Source: Cupriavidus sp. D384 (GTDB lineage: Bacteria > Pseudomonadota > Gammaproteobacteria > Burkholderiales > Burkholderiaceae). From it: a stretch of 64,000 bases of DNA. The stretch lies in assembly GCF_001652915.1 (NCBI RefSeq), contig NZ_BBQI01000010.1, forward strand, positions 16,073 through 80,072, given 5' to 3'. This document shows positions 40,011 to 48,609 of the stretch, in pieces. The notes under the pieces were generated by a model. That model saw only the letters and a program-made list of their open reading frames with translations. It had not been told where the DNA came from and made no database searches. Each line of letters opens with the position of its first letter. The first letter of the stretch is position 1. A program made the translations under genes and the position numbers.

Positions 40011-41009
40011 TCAGTCCAGCTGTGCGCCGGATTTCTGCACGACGGCACGCCACTTGCCGACCTCGGCCTTCACGAAATTGCCCAGCTGTTCCGGCGACGT
40101 GGACGGCGCCAGTTCCAGCCCCTGCGCCAGCAGCGTCTTGCGGACTTCGGGCTGCTGCAGCGCGTCGGCGAACGCATGGTTCAGCTTGCCGATGACGGCG
40201 GGCGGCGTTCCCGCCGGTGCCACCACGCCAAAGAATACCGAAACATCGAACCCGGCAACACCCTGCTCGGCCACGGTGGGCACATCGGGCAGCGCCTGCG
40301 AGCGGCCCTTGGTGGTCACGCCCAGTGCGCGCACCTTGCCACTCTTGATGAATGGCAGCGCGGTCAGCACGTCGGTAAAGGTCATGCTGACCTGGCCGCC
40401 CAGCAGGTCGTTCAGCGCCGGGCCGGTACCCTTGTAGGGCACGTGCTGGAAGTCGGTGCCGGCCAGGTTGTTGAACAGCACCCCGGCCAGGTGCGACGAT
40501 GCGCCATTGCCCGACGACGCGTAGCTGAGCTTGCCCGGATGCGCCTTGCCATAGGCGATCAGCTCCTGCACGTTCTTTGCGGGCACGGCCGGATTCACCA
40601 CCAGCACATTGGGCAACTGGCCGATCTGGATCACCGGCGCAAAGCTCTTGACCGGGTCGTAGTTGATCTTGCGATACAGGCTCACGTTGATCGCCAGCGG
40701 CGCCGACGTGCCGAACATCAGCGTGTAGCCATCGGGCTCGGCCCGCGCCACCACCTCGGCCCCAATATTGCCGCCCGCGCCGGCGCGGTTTTCCACCACC
40801 ACGGGCTGGCCCAGGCTGTTCTTGAGCGCGGCGGCCAGCGTGCGGGCCATGGCATCGGTGGGGCCGCCCGGCGGGTAGGTCACCACCAGCATGATCGGCT
40901 TGCTCGGGAAATCCTTCTGCGCGAAGGCGGGAGTGGCCGTTGCAAACAGCGTGCAGGCGGCCATCGAGGCAAAGGCGGCCAGGGCCGCGCGGCGGTGCCA
41001 TTGGGGCAT
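40011..41009 (-). CDS. Bug-family (TTT) periplasmic solute-binding receptor
   Basis: 332-residue tripartite-tricarboxylate-transporter receptor. Signal peptide MPQWHRRAALAAFASMAA ends near AFA (residue 30). Family blocks: YPPGGPTDAMARTLAAALKN, VVVENRAGAGGNIGAEVVAR, PDGYTLMFGTSAPLAIN and VPYKGTGPALNDLLGGQVSM. As in most Burkholderiales Bug proteins, no membrane TctA/TctB partners are adjacent. It binds a carboxylate, probably the substrate of the neighbouring CoA enzymes. Confidence 0.94.
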   Translation of the reverse strand: MPQWHRRAALAAFASMAACTLFATATPAFAQKDFPSKPIMLVVTYPPGGPTDAMARTLAAALKNSLGQPVVVENRAGAGGNIGAEVVARAEPDGYTLMFGTSAPLAINVSLYRKINYDPVKSFAPVIQIGQLPNVLVVNPAVPAKNVQELIAYGKAHPGKLSYASSGNGASSHLAGVLFNNLAGTDFQHVPYKGTGPALNDLLGGQVSMTFTDVLTALPFIKSGKVRALGVTTKGRSQALPDVPTVAEQGVAGFDVSVFFGVVAPAGTPPAVIGKLNHAFADALQQPEVRKTLLAQGLELAPSTSPEQLGNFVKAEVGKWRAVVQKSGAQLD

Positions 41010-41100
41010 GATGCGTTGTCTCCGGTGAAGCTTTTTTATATGGGGCGCGCGATTCGGGTGAGGGGGCGCGCGCCCGTTCGGAACCGCGCGAGGCGGATCT

Positions 41101-42906
41101 TCAGAACACGTTGACCTGGTCGACCGGCCCCGCGGCGCGCACCACGCCATCGGCGGGCGGTGCCACGGTATCGGCCAGCCAGTCGGGCTCGGCGCCGCCG
41201 CCCAGCGGGTCTTGCGGCAGCACGCGATGCGCGAGCACCATCTGCGCCAGGCGCATGCGGCGCACCGAGCCGATCCGGCCCGCTTCCCAGGCCATGGCGA
41301 CGGCACTGGTCACGTGGTACAGCGCCGAAGCGGCCTGGCGGGCCAGCACGTCGCCATCGGCACCGGCGTCGGCCGCGCGCGCGGCCAGTGCGGCGGCATT
41401 GGCGATGGCCGAGGCAAAGACTTCGCGCGCCTGCGCCTGCATCGGCGTGTCCTGCAGCAGTTGGGCCAGATGCGCCCGCAGCACCGGCAGCGAGCCTTCG
41501 CGGCGAATCGCGCGCAGGACGTCGAGCGCGACGATATTGCTGGTGCCTTCCCAGATCGATCCCAGATGGGCGTCGCGCACCAGGCGCGGATCGCTCCATT
41601 CCTCGATATAGCCGCAGCCGCCGCGAATCTCCATCGCATCGCCGGTCACCTTGCGGGCGTCGCGGCAGGCGCGGAACTTGATCAGCGGCGTCAGGATGCG
41701 CATCAGCGGATAGGCGTCGGCCTCGCCCGCATCGGCGCGGCGCAGCGCTTCGGCGGTCTGGAACACCATCGTGCGGGCCTGCTCGGTAGGCAGCGTCAGC
41801 TTCAGCAGCTGGCGGCGCATCAGCGGCATGTCGGCCAGCCGCTTGCCGAAAGCCCGGCGCTCGCGGGCGATGAACTGGCCCTCGGTCAGCGCGCGGCGCA
41901 TCAGGCCGGCGGCCCGCACGCCGTTGGACAGCCGCGAGTTGTTGATCATGTCGGCCATCTGCACGAAGCCACGGCCCAGTTCGCCCACCAGATGCGCATG
42001 CGCGCCCTCCAGGCGGATTTCGCCGCTGGCCATCGAGCGCGTGCCCAGCTTGTCCTTGAGACGGATGATCCGGTAGTGGTTGGCGCTGCCATCGGCCAGC
42101 GTGCGCGGCAGCAGGAACAGCGATACGCCCTTGATGCCCTCGACGGCCGTGCCATCGGCCTCTTCCACGCGGGCCAGCACCATGGCCAGCGCGGCGTCGG
42201 GATTGGAGCAGAACCACTTGTCGCCCACCAGCCGCCAGCCGCCTTCGGCGCTGTCGTCTCGAATCGCCCGCGTGGCCGTGGCGGCCACGTCCGAGCCGGC
42301 ACCCTGTTCGGTCATGAACATCGCGCCCTGGTACAGGTCGTCGAACACCTGCGTGGTCAGGTTGGGCAGGAAGCGCTCGACCAGCGCCGGGTCGCCGAAC
42401 TTGCGCAGCGTACGCGTCAGCGAATCGGTCATCGACAGCGGGCAGCACAGGCCGAATTCCGCCTGCACGAACAGATAGGTCAGCGCGTACTTGGCCGCTG
42501 GCGGCATCGGCTTGTCCCAGCCCAACACCCCGCCGCGATGCGACGCCGCGGCGAGGCCGAATTCCGAAAACGCCACGCGCTCCAGTTCCACATAGGCCGG
42601 ATGCTTGTGGATACGCTGGTCGTCCAGCCCGGTGCGCGTCCGGTGCGACAGCGTCGGCGGCTCGTGGTCGGCCACATTCGCCAGTTCGTCCAGCACGCCG
42701 CCCGCCAGCGCGCCCATGCGCTCCAGGTGCGGCAGCAGATGGTTGAACAGGTCGGCAGGCAGGTACAGCGGCAGCAGCGCGCGCAGGTCGGGGTCCGCCG
42801 CGAACAGGCTCGAACCGTGGCGGTCGGGTACCGGATGGACGTCTGGCTGGGCGTGGATATGTGGCGCGGGCTGCGATGCGGCGGGCCGGGTGGCGCTGGT
42901 CGGCAT
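41101..42906 (-). CDS. AidB-like acyl-CoA dehydrogenase
   Basis: 601-residue large acyl-CoA dehydrogenase of the AidB/IBR-like branch. The ~170-residue N-terminal extension (about 1-170) precedes FMTEQGAGSDVAATATRAIR, DKLGTRSMASGEIRLEGAHA, IRGGCGYIEEW and LGSIWEGTSNIVALDVLRAI, the last containing the catalytic Glu region. AidB itself is linked to alkylation stress, but relatives in catabolic clusters act as acyl-CoA dehydrogenases; context here favours catabolism. Divergent from the LysR gene at 43032. Confidence 0.9.
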   Translation of the reverse strand: MPTSATRPAASQPAPHIHAQPDVHPVPDRHGSSLFAADPDLRALLPLYLPADLFNHLLPHLERMGALAGGVLDELANVADHEPPTLSHRTRTGLDDQRIHKHPAYVELERVAFSEFGLAAASHRGGVLGWDKPMPPAAKYALTYLFVQAEFGLCCPLSMTDSLTRTLRKFGDPALVERFLPNLTTQVFDDLYQGAMFMTEQGAGSDVAATATRAIRDDSAEGGWRLVGDKWFCSNPDAALAMVLARVEEADGTAVEGIKGVSLFLLPRTLADGSANHYRIIRLKDKLGTRSMASGEIRLEGAHAHLVGELGRGFVQMADMINNSRLSNGVRAAGLMRRALTEGQFIARERRAFGKRLADMPLMRRQLLKLTLPTEQARTMVFQTAEALRRADAGEADAYPLMRILTPLIKFRACRDARKVTGDAMEIRGGCGYIEEWSDPRLVRDAHLGSIWEGTSNIVALDVLRAIRREGSLPVLRAHLAQLLQDTPMQAQAREVFASAIANAAALAARAADAGADGDVLARQAASALYHVTSAVAMAWEAGRIGSVRRMRLAQMVLAHRVLPQDPLGGGAEPDWLADTVAPPADGVVRAAGPVDQVNVF

Positions 42907-42988
42907 GCGGTGTCTCCGTTGGCTCCCTGCCCTGCAGAACGGGGCGGGATGGTTTGGGATTCATTATTTGATCGCCAACGATTCGCGT

Positions 42989-43027
42989 CCAATTCTAAAA
43001 TTGGCTTGATCAATACAAAATTTGTAT
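42989..43027. promoter_or_regulatory. Two palindromes in the LysR/acyl-CoA dehydrogenase divergent region
   Basis: CCAATT-CTAA-AATTGG (42989-43004) and ATACAAA-A-TTTGTAT (43013-43027) lie in an A+T-rich patch just upstream of the LysR ATG at 43032. ATAC-N7-GTAT has the T-N11-A form of LysR sites. They are good candidates for autoregulatory and activating sites. Confidence 0.55.
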
Positions 43028-43031
43028 CGCC

Positions 43032-43925
43032 ATGGAATTCCGTCACCTCCGTTACTTCCTTGTGCTGGCCGAGGAACTGCACTTCGGCCGTGCCGCCCGG
43101 CGCCTGTCGATCTCCCAGCCGCCGCTGTCGCTCAACATCCAGCAGCTCGAAGCCTCGGTGGGCGCCCGCCTGTTCGAGCGCGACAGCCGCGGCGTGCGCC
43201 TGACCGCCGCCGGCCGTGCATTCCAGGAATCGGCCATTGCCCTGCTGGCGCAGGCCGAATCGGCGCGGCTGCTGGCGCGCGAGATCGAGGCCGGCGCCGT
43301 GGGCCGCCTGCGCGTGGGCTTTGTCGGGTCGATGCTGTATCGCGGCCTGCCGCAGCGCCTGCAGGAGTTCCAGGGACGATATCCGGGCATCCATGTGGCG
43401 CTGACCGAACTCAATTCGCAGGAACAGATCGACGCGCTGCTGCATGGCGAACTGGATGCCGGCTTTGTCCACACCAGCCGCGTGCCCGATGAACTGGCGG
43501 CCACGCTGGCCCATTCCGAACCGTTCGTTTGCTGCATGCCGGCCGACCATCCGCTGACCGCCAGCGATACCGTGGCCCTGGCCGATCTGCGCGGCGAGCC
43601 ATTTGTGCTGTTTTCGCGCAAGGCGTCGCCCGACTACTACAGCCGCATCTTCGACATGTGTGCCGCACAGGGCTTCTATCCGCGCATCCGGCACGAGGTG
43701 CGCCACTGGTTGTCGGTGGTATCGCTGGTCTCGCAGGGCATGGGCGTGGCCGTGGTGCCTGCCGCCATGGCGCGCTCCGGCATGGCGGGTGCGGCATTCC
43801 GGCCACTGGCCGATGCCACGGTGCCGTCGGAGGTGTATTGCGTGTGGAAGCAGGCACCCGACCACCCGGCACGCGACCATTTCGTCGCCACGGTCAGGAC
43901 AGCGGCAGCGCAGGCCGGCATCTAA
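43032..43925 (+). CDS. LysR-family transcriptional regulator (BenM/CatR-like)
   Basis: 297-residue LysR regulator whose opening MEFRHLRYFLVLAEELHFGRAA and HTH RLSISQPPLSLNIQQLE fit the BenM/CatR/CbbR-type branch. The effector domain starts LRVGFVGSMLYRGLP and contains VSLVSQGMGVAVVPAAM. It is divergent from the AidB-like dehydrogenase/Bug/CoA-transferase run, its likely regulon, with palindromes between. Confidence 0.93.
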   Translation: MEFRHLRYFLVLAEELHFGRAARRLSISQPPLSLNIQQLEASVGARLFERDSRGVRLTAAGRAFQESAIALLAQAESARLLAREIEAGAVGRLRVGFVGSMLYRGLPQRLQEFQGRYPGIHVALTELNSQEQIDALLHGELDAGFVHTSRVPDELAATLAHSEPFVCCMPADHPLTASDTVALADLRGEPFVLFSRKASPDYYSRIFDMCAAQGFYPRIRHEVRHWLSVVSLVSQGMGVAVVPAAMARSGMAGAAFRPLADATVPSEVYCVWKQAPDHPARDHFVATVRTAAAQAGI

Positions 43926-43957
43926 CGCCGGGCATGGCGGCAGCGCCAAAAAGAAAA

Positions 43958-43984
43958 AGCCACCGGCCCAGGGGGCCAGTGGCT
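43958..43984 (-). terminator. Intrinsic terminator (minus strand)
   Basis: AGCCAC...GTGGCT with inner GGCC/GGCC pairing around a CAGGG loop. Read on the minus strand the stem is followed by TTTTTCTTTTT, so it would end transcription coming from the anti-sigma gene about 215 bases away. On the plus strand it also lies just after the LysR gene but without T-run. Confidence 0.75.
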
Positions 43985-44200
43985 CTGAAGTACGCGTGGA
44001 ACGGGGTGTTCAGCGTGCGTGCAGCTTATGCCCCCGGGGCACGCCGTACCAATACCGCAAACGTGTTATTCGGAGCCGCAAGGCGGTCAGTCCGCCCCAC
44101 AATCCTGCGATTCGTGCCCAGGCGGGGGTAATCCCCTAGGGTCAGACGCCGCCACGGCACACCTTGCGGTACGCAAGGTCGCGGCACCTCACGGCGCGGT

Positions 44201-44968
44201 TCAGGTATCGCCCGGCGCAACGGCCCGCTGCACGGGCAGCGCAGCCGGATTGTCGGTGGGACTGACCACGGCATACAGATAGCGGCCGTTGCGCCAGTAC
44301 TGCGCCATCAGGTTGCCCTCGGTGCGCGACCCATTGCGCAGGCGCAGATCGCCCTGCGGCCGCACGTAATAAACAATCGCCTGCATCTGCGGGTTCTGGT
44401 ACAGGATCATCGCGGCCGGGCCTTGCTCGGTGGACATCAGCCGGCCGCCCACGGGACGGAATCCGTAGGCCGAGAAATCGGGCAACGGCGCGGGCTGCAC
44501 AAAATGGCGATTCAGCCATGCCTGCAGCTCGCGTGCATCGGTGGCCTTCGCATCGATCTTCACGTCGACCATCTGCGGCGTGGCGCTGACGGCGAACAGC
44601 CGATAGGCCGACATCGCATCGGCCATCGGCGGATAGCTCTGGCGCAACGCGATTTCGCGCGACTGCCAGCCGCCCATGCCGCCCACGGCCAAAGCCACGA
44701 CCAGCGAGGCGGCGATGGCCGCGCGGTGCCGCATGCGGTCGCGCAAGCCGCGGCGGATGCGGAACGGGTCAAGCCGGGCCGGCGTGTCGGCCGGCGGCGG
44801 TTCCATGCTGGCGCGCAGGCGCTGCATGTCCTGCCGGATCTGCTCCACCTCGCGCGCCAGCTCCGGATGGCTGGCGATCAATGCGTCGATCTGCAGGCGC
44901 CGCGTTTCGTCCAGTTCGCCATCGACATAGGCGTGCAGTTCCGGTTCGGTAGGCATCAGCGTATTCAT
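44201..44968 (-). CDS. Transmembrane anti-sigma factor
   Basis: 255-residue single-pass membrane protein. The N-terminal cytoplasmic part resembles anti-sigma domains (EPELHAYVDGELDETRRLQI). One transmembrane helix spans about residues 84-101 (AAIAASLVVALAVGGMGG). The periplasmic domain has VSATPQMVDVKIDA and a C-terminal YYVRPQGDLRLRNGSRTEG. The usual HxxxCxxC zinc motif is absent. Its ATG overlaps the sigma-factor stop (ATGA), the standard sigma/anti-sigma arrangement. Confidence 0.9.
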   Translation of the reverse strand: MNTLMPTEPELHAYVDGELDETRRLQIDALIASHPELAREVEQIRQDMQRLRASMEPPPADTPARLDPFRIRRGLRDRMRHRAAIAASLVVALAVGGMGGWQSREIALRQSYPPMADAMSAYRLFAVSATPQMVDVKIDAKATDARELQAWLNRHFVQPAPLPDFSAYGFRPVGGRLMSTEQGPAAMILYQNPQMQAIVYYVRPQGDLRLRNGSRTEGNLMAQYWRNGRYLYAVVSPTDNPAALPVQRAVAPGDT

Positions 44969-45483
44969 TTGAGCACCTGCAGGGGAGGATGGACGACCTT
45001 GCCGTCGGTGAGTTCGCGCAGTGCCTTGCGCGCCCGGGAGATGCGCGACATCACGGTGCCGATCGGCACGTCGAGCGCATCGGCAGCCTCCTGGTAGCTG
45101 AGCCCTTCCACGGTCACCAGCATCAGCAGCGCGCGCTGTTCGGCCGACAACCGGTTGAAGCCGTCCAGCGCCGAGCGGGCCAGCACAACGTCTTCGGTGG
45201 AGGGGGCGCTGTCCTCGTCACTGCCGGCCCCGAACAGCGTCAGCAGGCCCACATACCGTTTGGCACGGCGCTGGCCGTCGATGAACTGCCGGTACAGGAT
45301 CGAGAACAGCCAGGCACGCAGGTCGCTGCCTTCCTGCCGCGTCACACGGCGCGACAGCGCGCGTTCCAGGCACGCCTGAACCAGGTCGTCCGCACCGGCC
45401 TCGTTCCGCGTCAGCGACACCGCAAAGCGGCGCAGCCTTGGAATCACTTCGCGCAGCGCATCGTCTGAGAAATCGTTGTCCAT
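44965..45483 (-). CDS. ECF RNA polymerase sigma factor
   Basis: 172-residue extracytoplasmic-function sigma factor. Region 2 reads LVQACLERALSRR through DLRAWLFSILYRQFID; region 4 reads SAEQRALLMLVTVEGLSYQE then ADALDVPIGTVMSRISRARK. It is held by the coupled membrane anti-sigma factor and would be freed by an envelope signal. ATG at 45483 starts the homologous part. Divergent from feoA, though the iron operon has its own Fur-like site. Confidence 0.93.
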   Translation of the reverse strand: MDNDFSDDALREVIPRLRRFAVSLTRNEAGADDLVQACLERALSRRVTRQEGSDLRAWLFSILYRQFIDGQRRAKRYVGLLTLFGAGSDEDSAPSTEDVVLARSALDGFNRLSAEQRALLMLVTVEGLSYQEAADALDVPIGTVMSRISRARKALRELTDGKVVHPPLQVLK

Positions 45484-45611
45484 CGGTCCAGGGGCGGCAA
45501 GGGCGGGAATGTCATTACACGGTAAACGTCTGGCAGCAAGAGTTATTCCGCCCACATTACAAACAGCTAACAACGGTGTGGCTTCAGCGCGCAAATGGCG
45601 CGAATGCTATA

Positions 45612-45633
45612 CAATCGAGAACGATTTCTATTT
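45612..45633. promoter_or_regulatory. Fur-box-like sequence upstream of feoA
   Basis: CAATCGAGAACGATTTCTAT resembles beta-proteobacterial Fur boxes (AATGAGAAtGATTCTCATT-type) and includes AGAA-N4-TTCT. It overlaps a TATACAAT -10-like hexamer region at 45608-45615, as expected for iron repression of feoAB. Confidence 0.6.
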
Positions 45634-45694
45634 ACGTACCCCGACAGGATTTTTCTGTCGCGCGGCGGCGATCCCGCCCCTGGACTGGAAGCAT

Positions 45695-46021
45695 ATGCGG
45701 TTGTCTGAACTGCCCCGGCGCACGGTCGCCATCGTGAAATCGGTGGACGATGCCACCCCTAACGACCCCGTCGCCCGACGCCTGCGCGATCTCGGCTTCG
45801 TGCCCGGCGAATCCGTGCAGATCGTCACCTTCGGCCCGTTTGGCAAGGATCCTCTGGTTGCCCAGGTGGGCTACACGCGCTTTGCGCTGCGCCGCTCGGA
45901 GGCCGGACGCATTGCCGTGGAAGTGGCCACCGCCACCGTGTCGAGCATCGCGCCGGCAGGCCAGGCTGGCACCGCCGACACCGCCGATGCTTCCGGTTCC
46001 GACGCCCAGCGCATTGCCTGA
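45695..46021 (+). CDS. feoA: Ferrous iron transport protein A
   Basis: 108-residue SH3-like FeoA: MRLSELPRRTVAIVKSVDD, LRDLGFVPGESVQIVTFGPF, GYTRFALRRSEAGRIAVE. The ~25-residue Ala/Ser/Asp tail after the domain is an extension beyond typical 75-90 residue FeoA. FeoA is a cytosolic partner of FeoB. GGAAG precedes the ATG at 45695. feoB starts 34 bases downstream. Confidence 0.94.
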   Translation: MRLSELPRRTVAIVKSVDDATPNDPVARRLRDLGFVPGESVQIVTFGPFGKDPLVAQVGYTRFALRRSEAGRIAVEVATATVSSIAPAGQAGTADTADASGSDAQRIA

Positions 46022-46055
46022 GGGCCTGCCCGCCTTCGCCTGACCCTATTCCATC

Positions 46056-47915
46056 ATGTCAGTTGCCCAGAATGCCTCCGCCTTGCGCATCGCGCTGGTC
46101 GGCAACCCCAATTGCGGCAAGACCGCACTGTTCAACCGCCTGACCGGCAGCCGCCAGAAGGTAGCCAACTACGCCGGCGTGACCGTCGAGCGCAAGGAAG
46201 GCCAGTTTGTCTCGCCGGCCGGCCGCACCGTGCGCATCCTCGACCTGCCCGGCGCATACAGCCTGCATTCGGCCAGCCTGGACGAAGCCATCACGCGCGA
46301 GGTCTGCATGGGCCAGCGCCCCGGCGAGGCCCGCCCCGACCTGCTGGTGTCGGTGGTCGATGCCACCAACCTGCGCCTGCACCTGCGCTTCGTGCTGGAA
46401 CTGCGCCGCCTGGGCCTGCCCATGGTGGTGGTGCTCAACATGAGCGATGCGGCGGCCCGCCGCGGCATCGTGATCGATCGCGACGCGCTGTCGCAGGCGC
46501 TGGGTGTGCCCGTGGTGCAGACCGTGGCCGTCAAGCGCGACGGCGCCGCCGCGCTGGTCAAGCTGTTCGACGAGACGCTGCCGCCCGCGCCCCCGGCACA
46601 GCCGCTGGACAGCGTGTCCGAGCTGGACACCCACGCCGAGGTCAAGCGCCTGCTGGACGCCGCCGTGACGATGCCCACGCGCACCGCGCGCTTCGACGAC
46701 GCCGTGGACCGCGTGGTGCTGCACCCGGTGTTTGGCCTGGTGATCCTGGCCGTGCTGCTGTTCTTCATGTTCCAGGCCGTGTTCTCGTGGGCCGAGCCGA
46801 TGATGGACGGCATCGAGGCTGGCGTGCATTTCTTCGGCGAGTGGGTCGGCGGCATGATGCCCGACGGCATGCTGAAGAGCCTGCTGGTGGATGGCCTGAT
46901 CGCCGGCCTGGGCAGCGTGATCGTCTTCCTGCCGCAGATCCTGATCCTGTTCCTGTTCATCCTCACGCTAGAGGAATCGGGCTATCTGCCACGCGCCGCG
47001 TTCCTGCTTGACCGGCTGATGATGAGTGCGGGCCTGTCGGGCCGGTCGTTCATCCCGCTGCTGTCGAGCTTTGCCTGCGCGATCCCCGGCATCATGGCCA
47101 CCCGCACGATCCAGGACCCGCGTGACCGGCTGACCACCATCCTGGTGGCGCCGCTGATGACCTGCTCGGCGCGCCTGCCCGTGTATGCGCTGCTGATCGG
47201 CGCGTTCATTCCGGAACGTACCGTGGCCGGCCTGTTCAACCTGCAGGGCCTGGTGCTGTTCGTGCTGTACGTGGCCGGCATCGTCAGCGCGCTGCTGGTG
47301 GCCTATGTGCTGAAGTGGTTCCGCCGCGACCGCACCGACCATCCGCTGCTCATGGAGCTGCCGTCGTACCGCGTGCCCAATCCGCGCGATATCGGCATCG
47401 GCCTGTGGGAGCGTGCACGTATCTTCCTGGCGCGCGTGGGCAAGGTGATCCTGACGCTGACCGTGCTGCTGTGGTTCCTGGCAACGTTCCCGTCGCCACC
47501 AGAAGGCGCCACCATGCCGCCGATCGACTACAGCTTCGCGGGCATGATCGGCCGCGCGCTGGAGCATGTGTTTGCCCCGATCGGCTTCAACTGGCAGATC
47601 TGCATCGCGCTGGTGCCGGGCCTGGCCGCGCGTGAAGTGGCGGTGGGTGCGCTGGCGACCGTGTACGCGCTGTCGGGCAGCGACGATGCCGTAGCGGTGC
47701 AGCTGGCCCCGATGATCGCGGCGCAATGGTCGCTGGCTACGGCGCTGTCGCTGCTGGCCTGGTACGTCTTCGCGCCACAGTGCATTTCCACGCTGGCGGT
47801 GATCCGCCGCGAGACCAACTCCTGGAAGGTCATGGCCGCCTCGGCCGCCTACCTGGCGGGGCTGGCCTATCTCGCGTCGTTCATCACGTACCGCGTGGCG
47901 CTGGCGCTCACCTGA
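46056..47915 (+). CDS. feoB: Ferrous iron transporter B
   Basis: 619-residue Fe2+ permease with an N-terminal GTPase domain: G1 GNPNCGKT, G2 in NYAGVTVERK, G3 DLPG, G4 NMSD. About ten membrane helices follow with Cys-containing gate motifs FIPLLSSFACAIPGIMATRT and APLMTCSARLPVYALLIGAF. The protein is shorter than the ~770-residue E. coli FeoB, mainly in the GDI/C-terminal parts, as in other Burkholderiaceae. Confidence 0.96.
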   Translation: MSVAQNASALRIALVGNPNCGKTALFNRLTGSRQKVANYAGVTVERKEGQFVSPAGRTVRILDLPGAYSLHSASLDEAITREVCMGQRPGEARPDLLVSVVDATNLRLHLRFVLELRRLGLPMVVVLNMSDAAARRGIVIDRDALSQALGVPVVQTVAVKRDGAAALVKLFDETLPPAPPAQPLDSVSELDTHAEVKRLLDAAVTMPTRTARFDDAVDRVVLHPVFGLVILAVLLFFMFQAVFSWAEPMMDGIEAGVHFFGEWVGGMMPDGMLKSLLVDGLIAGLGSVIVFLPQILILFLFILTLEESGYLPRAAFLLDRLMMSAGLSGRSFIPLLSSFACAIPGIMATRTIQDPRDRLTTILVAPLMTCSARLPVYALLIGAFIPERTVAGLFNLQGLVLFVLYVAGIVSALLVAYVLKWFRRDRTDHPLLMELPSYRVPNPRDIGIGLWERARIFLARVGKVILTLTVLLWFLATFPSPPEGATMPPIDYSFAGMIGRALEHVFAPIGFNWQICIALVPGLAAREVAVGALATVYALSGSDDAVAVQLAPMIAAQWSLATALSLLAWYVFAPQCISTLAVIRRETNSWKVMAASAAYLAGLAYLASFITYRVALALT

Positions 47916-47955
47916 TATCGAGGAAACTGGCTGCCTGCCAGCCAGTCAAACGGCC

Positions 47956-48285
47956 ATGACGCTCTATCACGCCTTCGAAACCCTGATCGTCCCGCTGATC
48001 GTGCTGGGCTGCGCCATCCACGTGGCGGGCCGCTACATGCCACGCACCCGCGAGCGGGTGAAGGCGCGCCTGGCAGCCATGCTGGGCGGCACGGCGGCCA
48101 ATGGCTGGCGCGGATGGCTGGCGCGGCGCCTGGCCCCGAGCCAGGCTGCAGGGTGCGCCAGCGGCTGCGACACGAACAGCGGCTGCGGCACATGCGACTC
48201 GAATACGTCAGGGTCGGGCGACACCGGCAACACCGGGTCCGGCGGCAGCAACGAGCAGATCATCCGCTTCGTGCGCAAATCCTGA
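47956..48285 (+). CDS. Small Cys-rich membrane protein of the feo operon (FeoC position)
   Basis: 109-residue protein with one N-terminal membrane helix (TLIVPLIVLGCAIHVAGRYM), a basic loop, and a Cys/Gly/Ser-rich tail (CASGCDTNSGCGTC). I take it to be the DUF6587-type FeoB-associated protein rather than a winged-helix FeoC. The five clustered Cys suggest Fe-S or metal contact at the FeoB mouth, which is inference. It follows feoB by 40 bases and precedes a strong terminator. Confidence 0.82.
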   Translation: MTLYHAFETLIVPLIVLGCAIHVAGRYMPRTRERVKARLAAMLGGTAANGWRGWLARRLAPSQAAGCASGCDTNSGCGTCDSNTSGSGDTGNTGSGGSNEQIIRFVRKS

Positions 48286-48324
48286 ACACGGCATCGGCCC
48301 CAGGAGGGTTGGGGTGGAAATGGC

Positions 48325-48352
48325 AACGGCGATCCCTTGGGGTCGCCGTTTT
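48325..48352 (+). terminator. Intrinsic terminator of the feo operon
   Basis: AACGGCGA (48325-48332) pairs with TCGCCGTT (48343-48350), extended by CC/GG inside, followed by TTTTGCTTT. It ends the feoAB-small membrane protein unit. Confidence 0.88.
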
Positions 48353-48377
48353 GCTTTCCGGAGCCCGATTCGACAGC

Positions 48378-48553
48378 ACGCAGAAACGGGTACGCTTTGC
48401 CGCTGACCCTGCCGGTTTGCGGAGAGGGTCTGGAGGTTCCAATCCCGCCAATCCTTGTTGAGACGCCTGCCCTCTCCGCCACCCTCTCCCATGATGGGAG
48501 AGGGGTGCGCATAACCAAGCGTCGTGGAACGCTACGCAGAAACGGGTACGCTT
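48378..48553. repeat. 20-bp direct repeat pair in the feo downstream gap
   Basis: A 20-base sequence beginning ACGCAGAAACGGG occurs at 48378-48397 and again at 48534-48553, 156 bases apart. Between the copies lies the CCCTCTCCCAT hairpin. The ~320-base gap otherwise holds only terminators. Such twin copies suggest a composite intergenic repeat or a past small deletion/insertion unit. Confidence 0.75.
48482..48504. repeat. Dispersed CCCTCTCCC hairpin element, second copy
   Basis: CCCTCTCCCAT (48482-48492) and ATGGGAGAGGG (48494-48504) form a perfect 11-bp inverted repeat around one base, followed by GTGCGCATAACC. The stem and flank match the element at 38777-38803. Confidence 0.75.
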
Positions 48554-48565
48554 ATCCAACGAAAA

Positions 48566-48591
48566 AGCCCGCCGGACCCATCCGGCGGGCT
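48566..48591 (-). terminator. Intrinsic terminator of the Ig-like lipoprotein gene
   Basis: AGCCCGCCGGA and TCCGGCGGGCT form an 11-bp perfect stem with a 4-base loop. On the minus strand it is followed by TTTTTC, ending the gene whose stop is at 48610. Confidence 0.92.
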
Positions 48592-48609
48592 CTTCCAGCC
48601 TGCGCGAAC

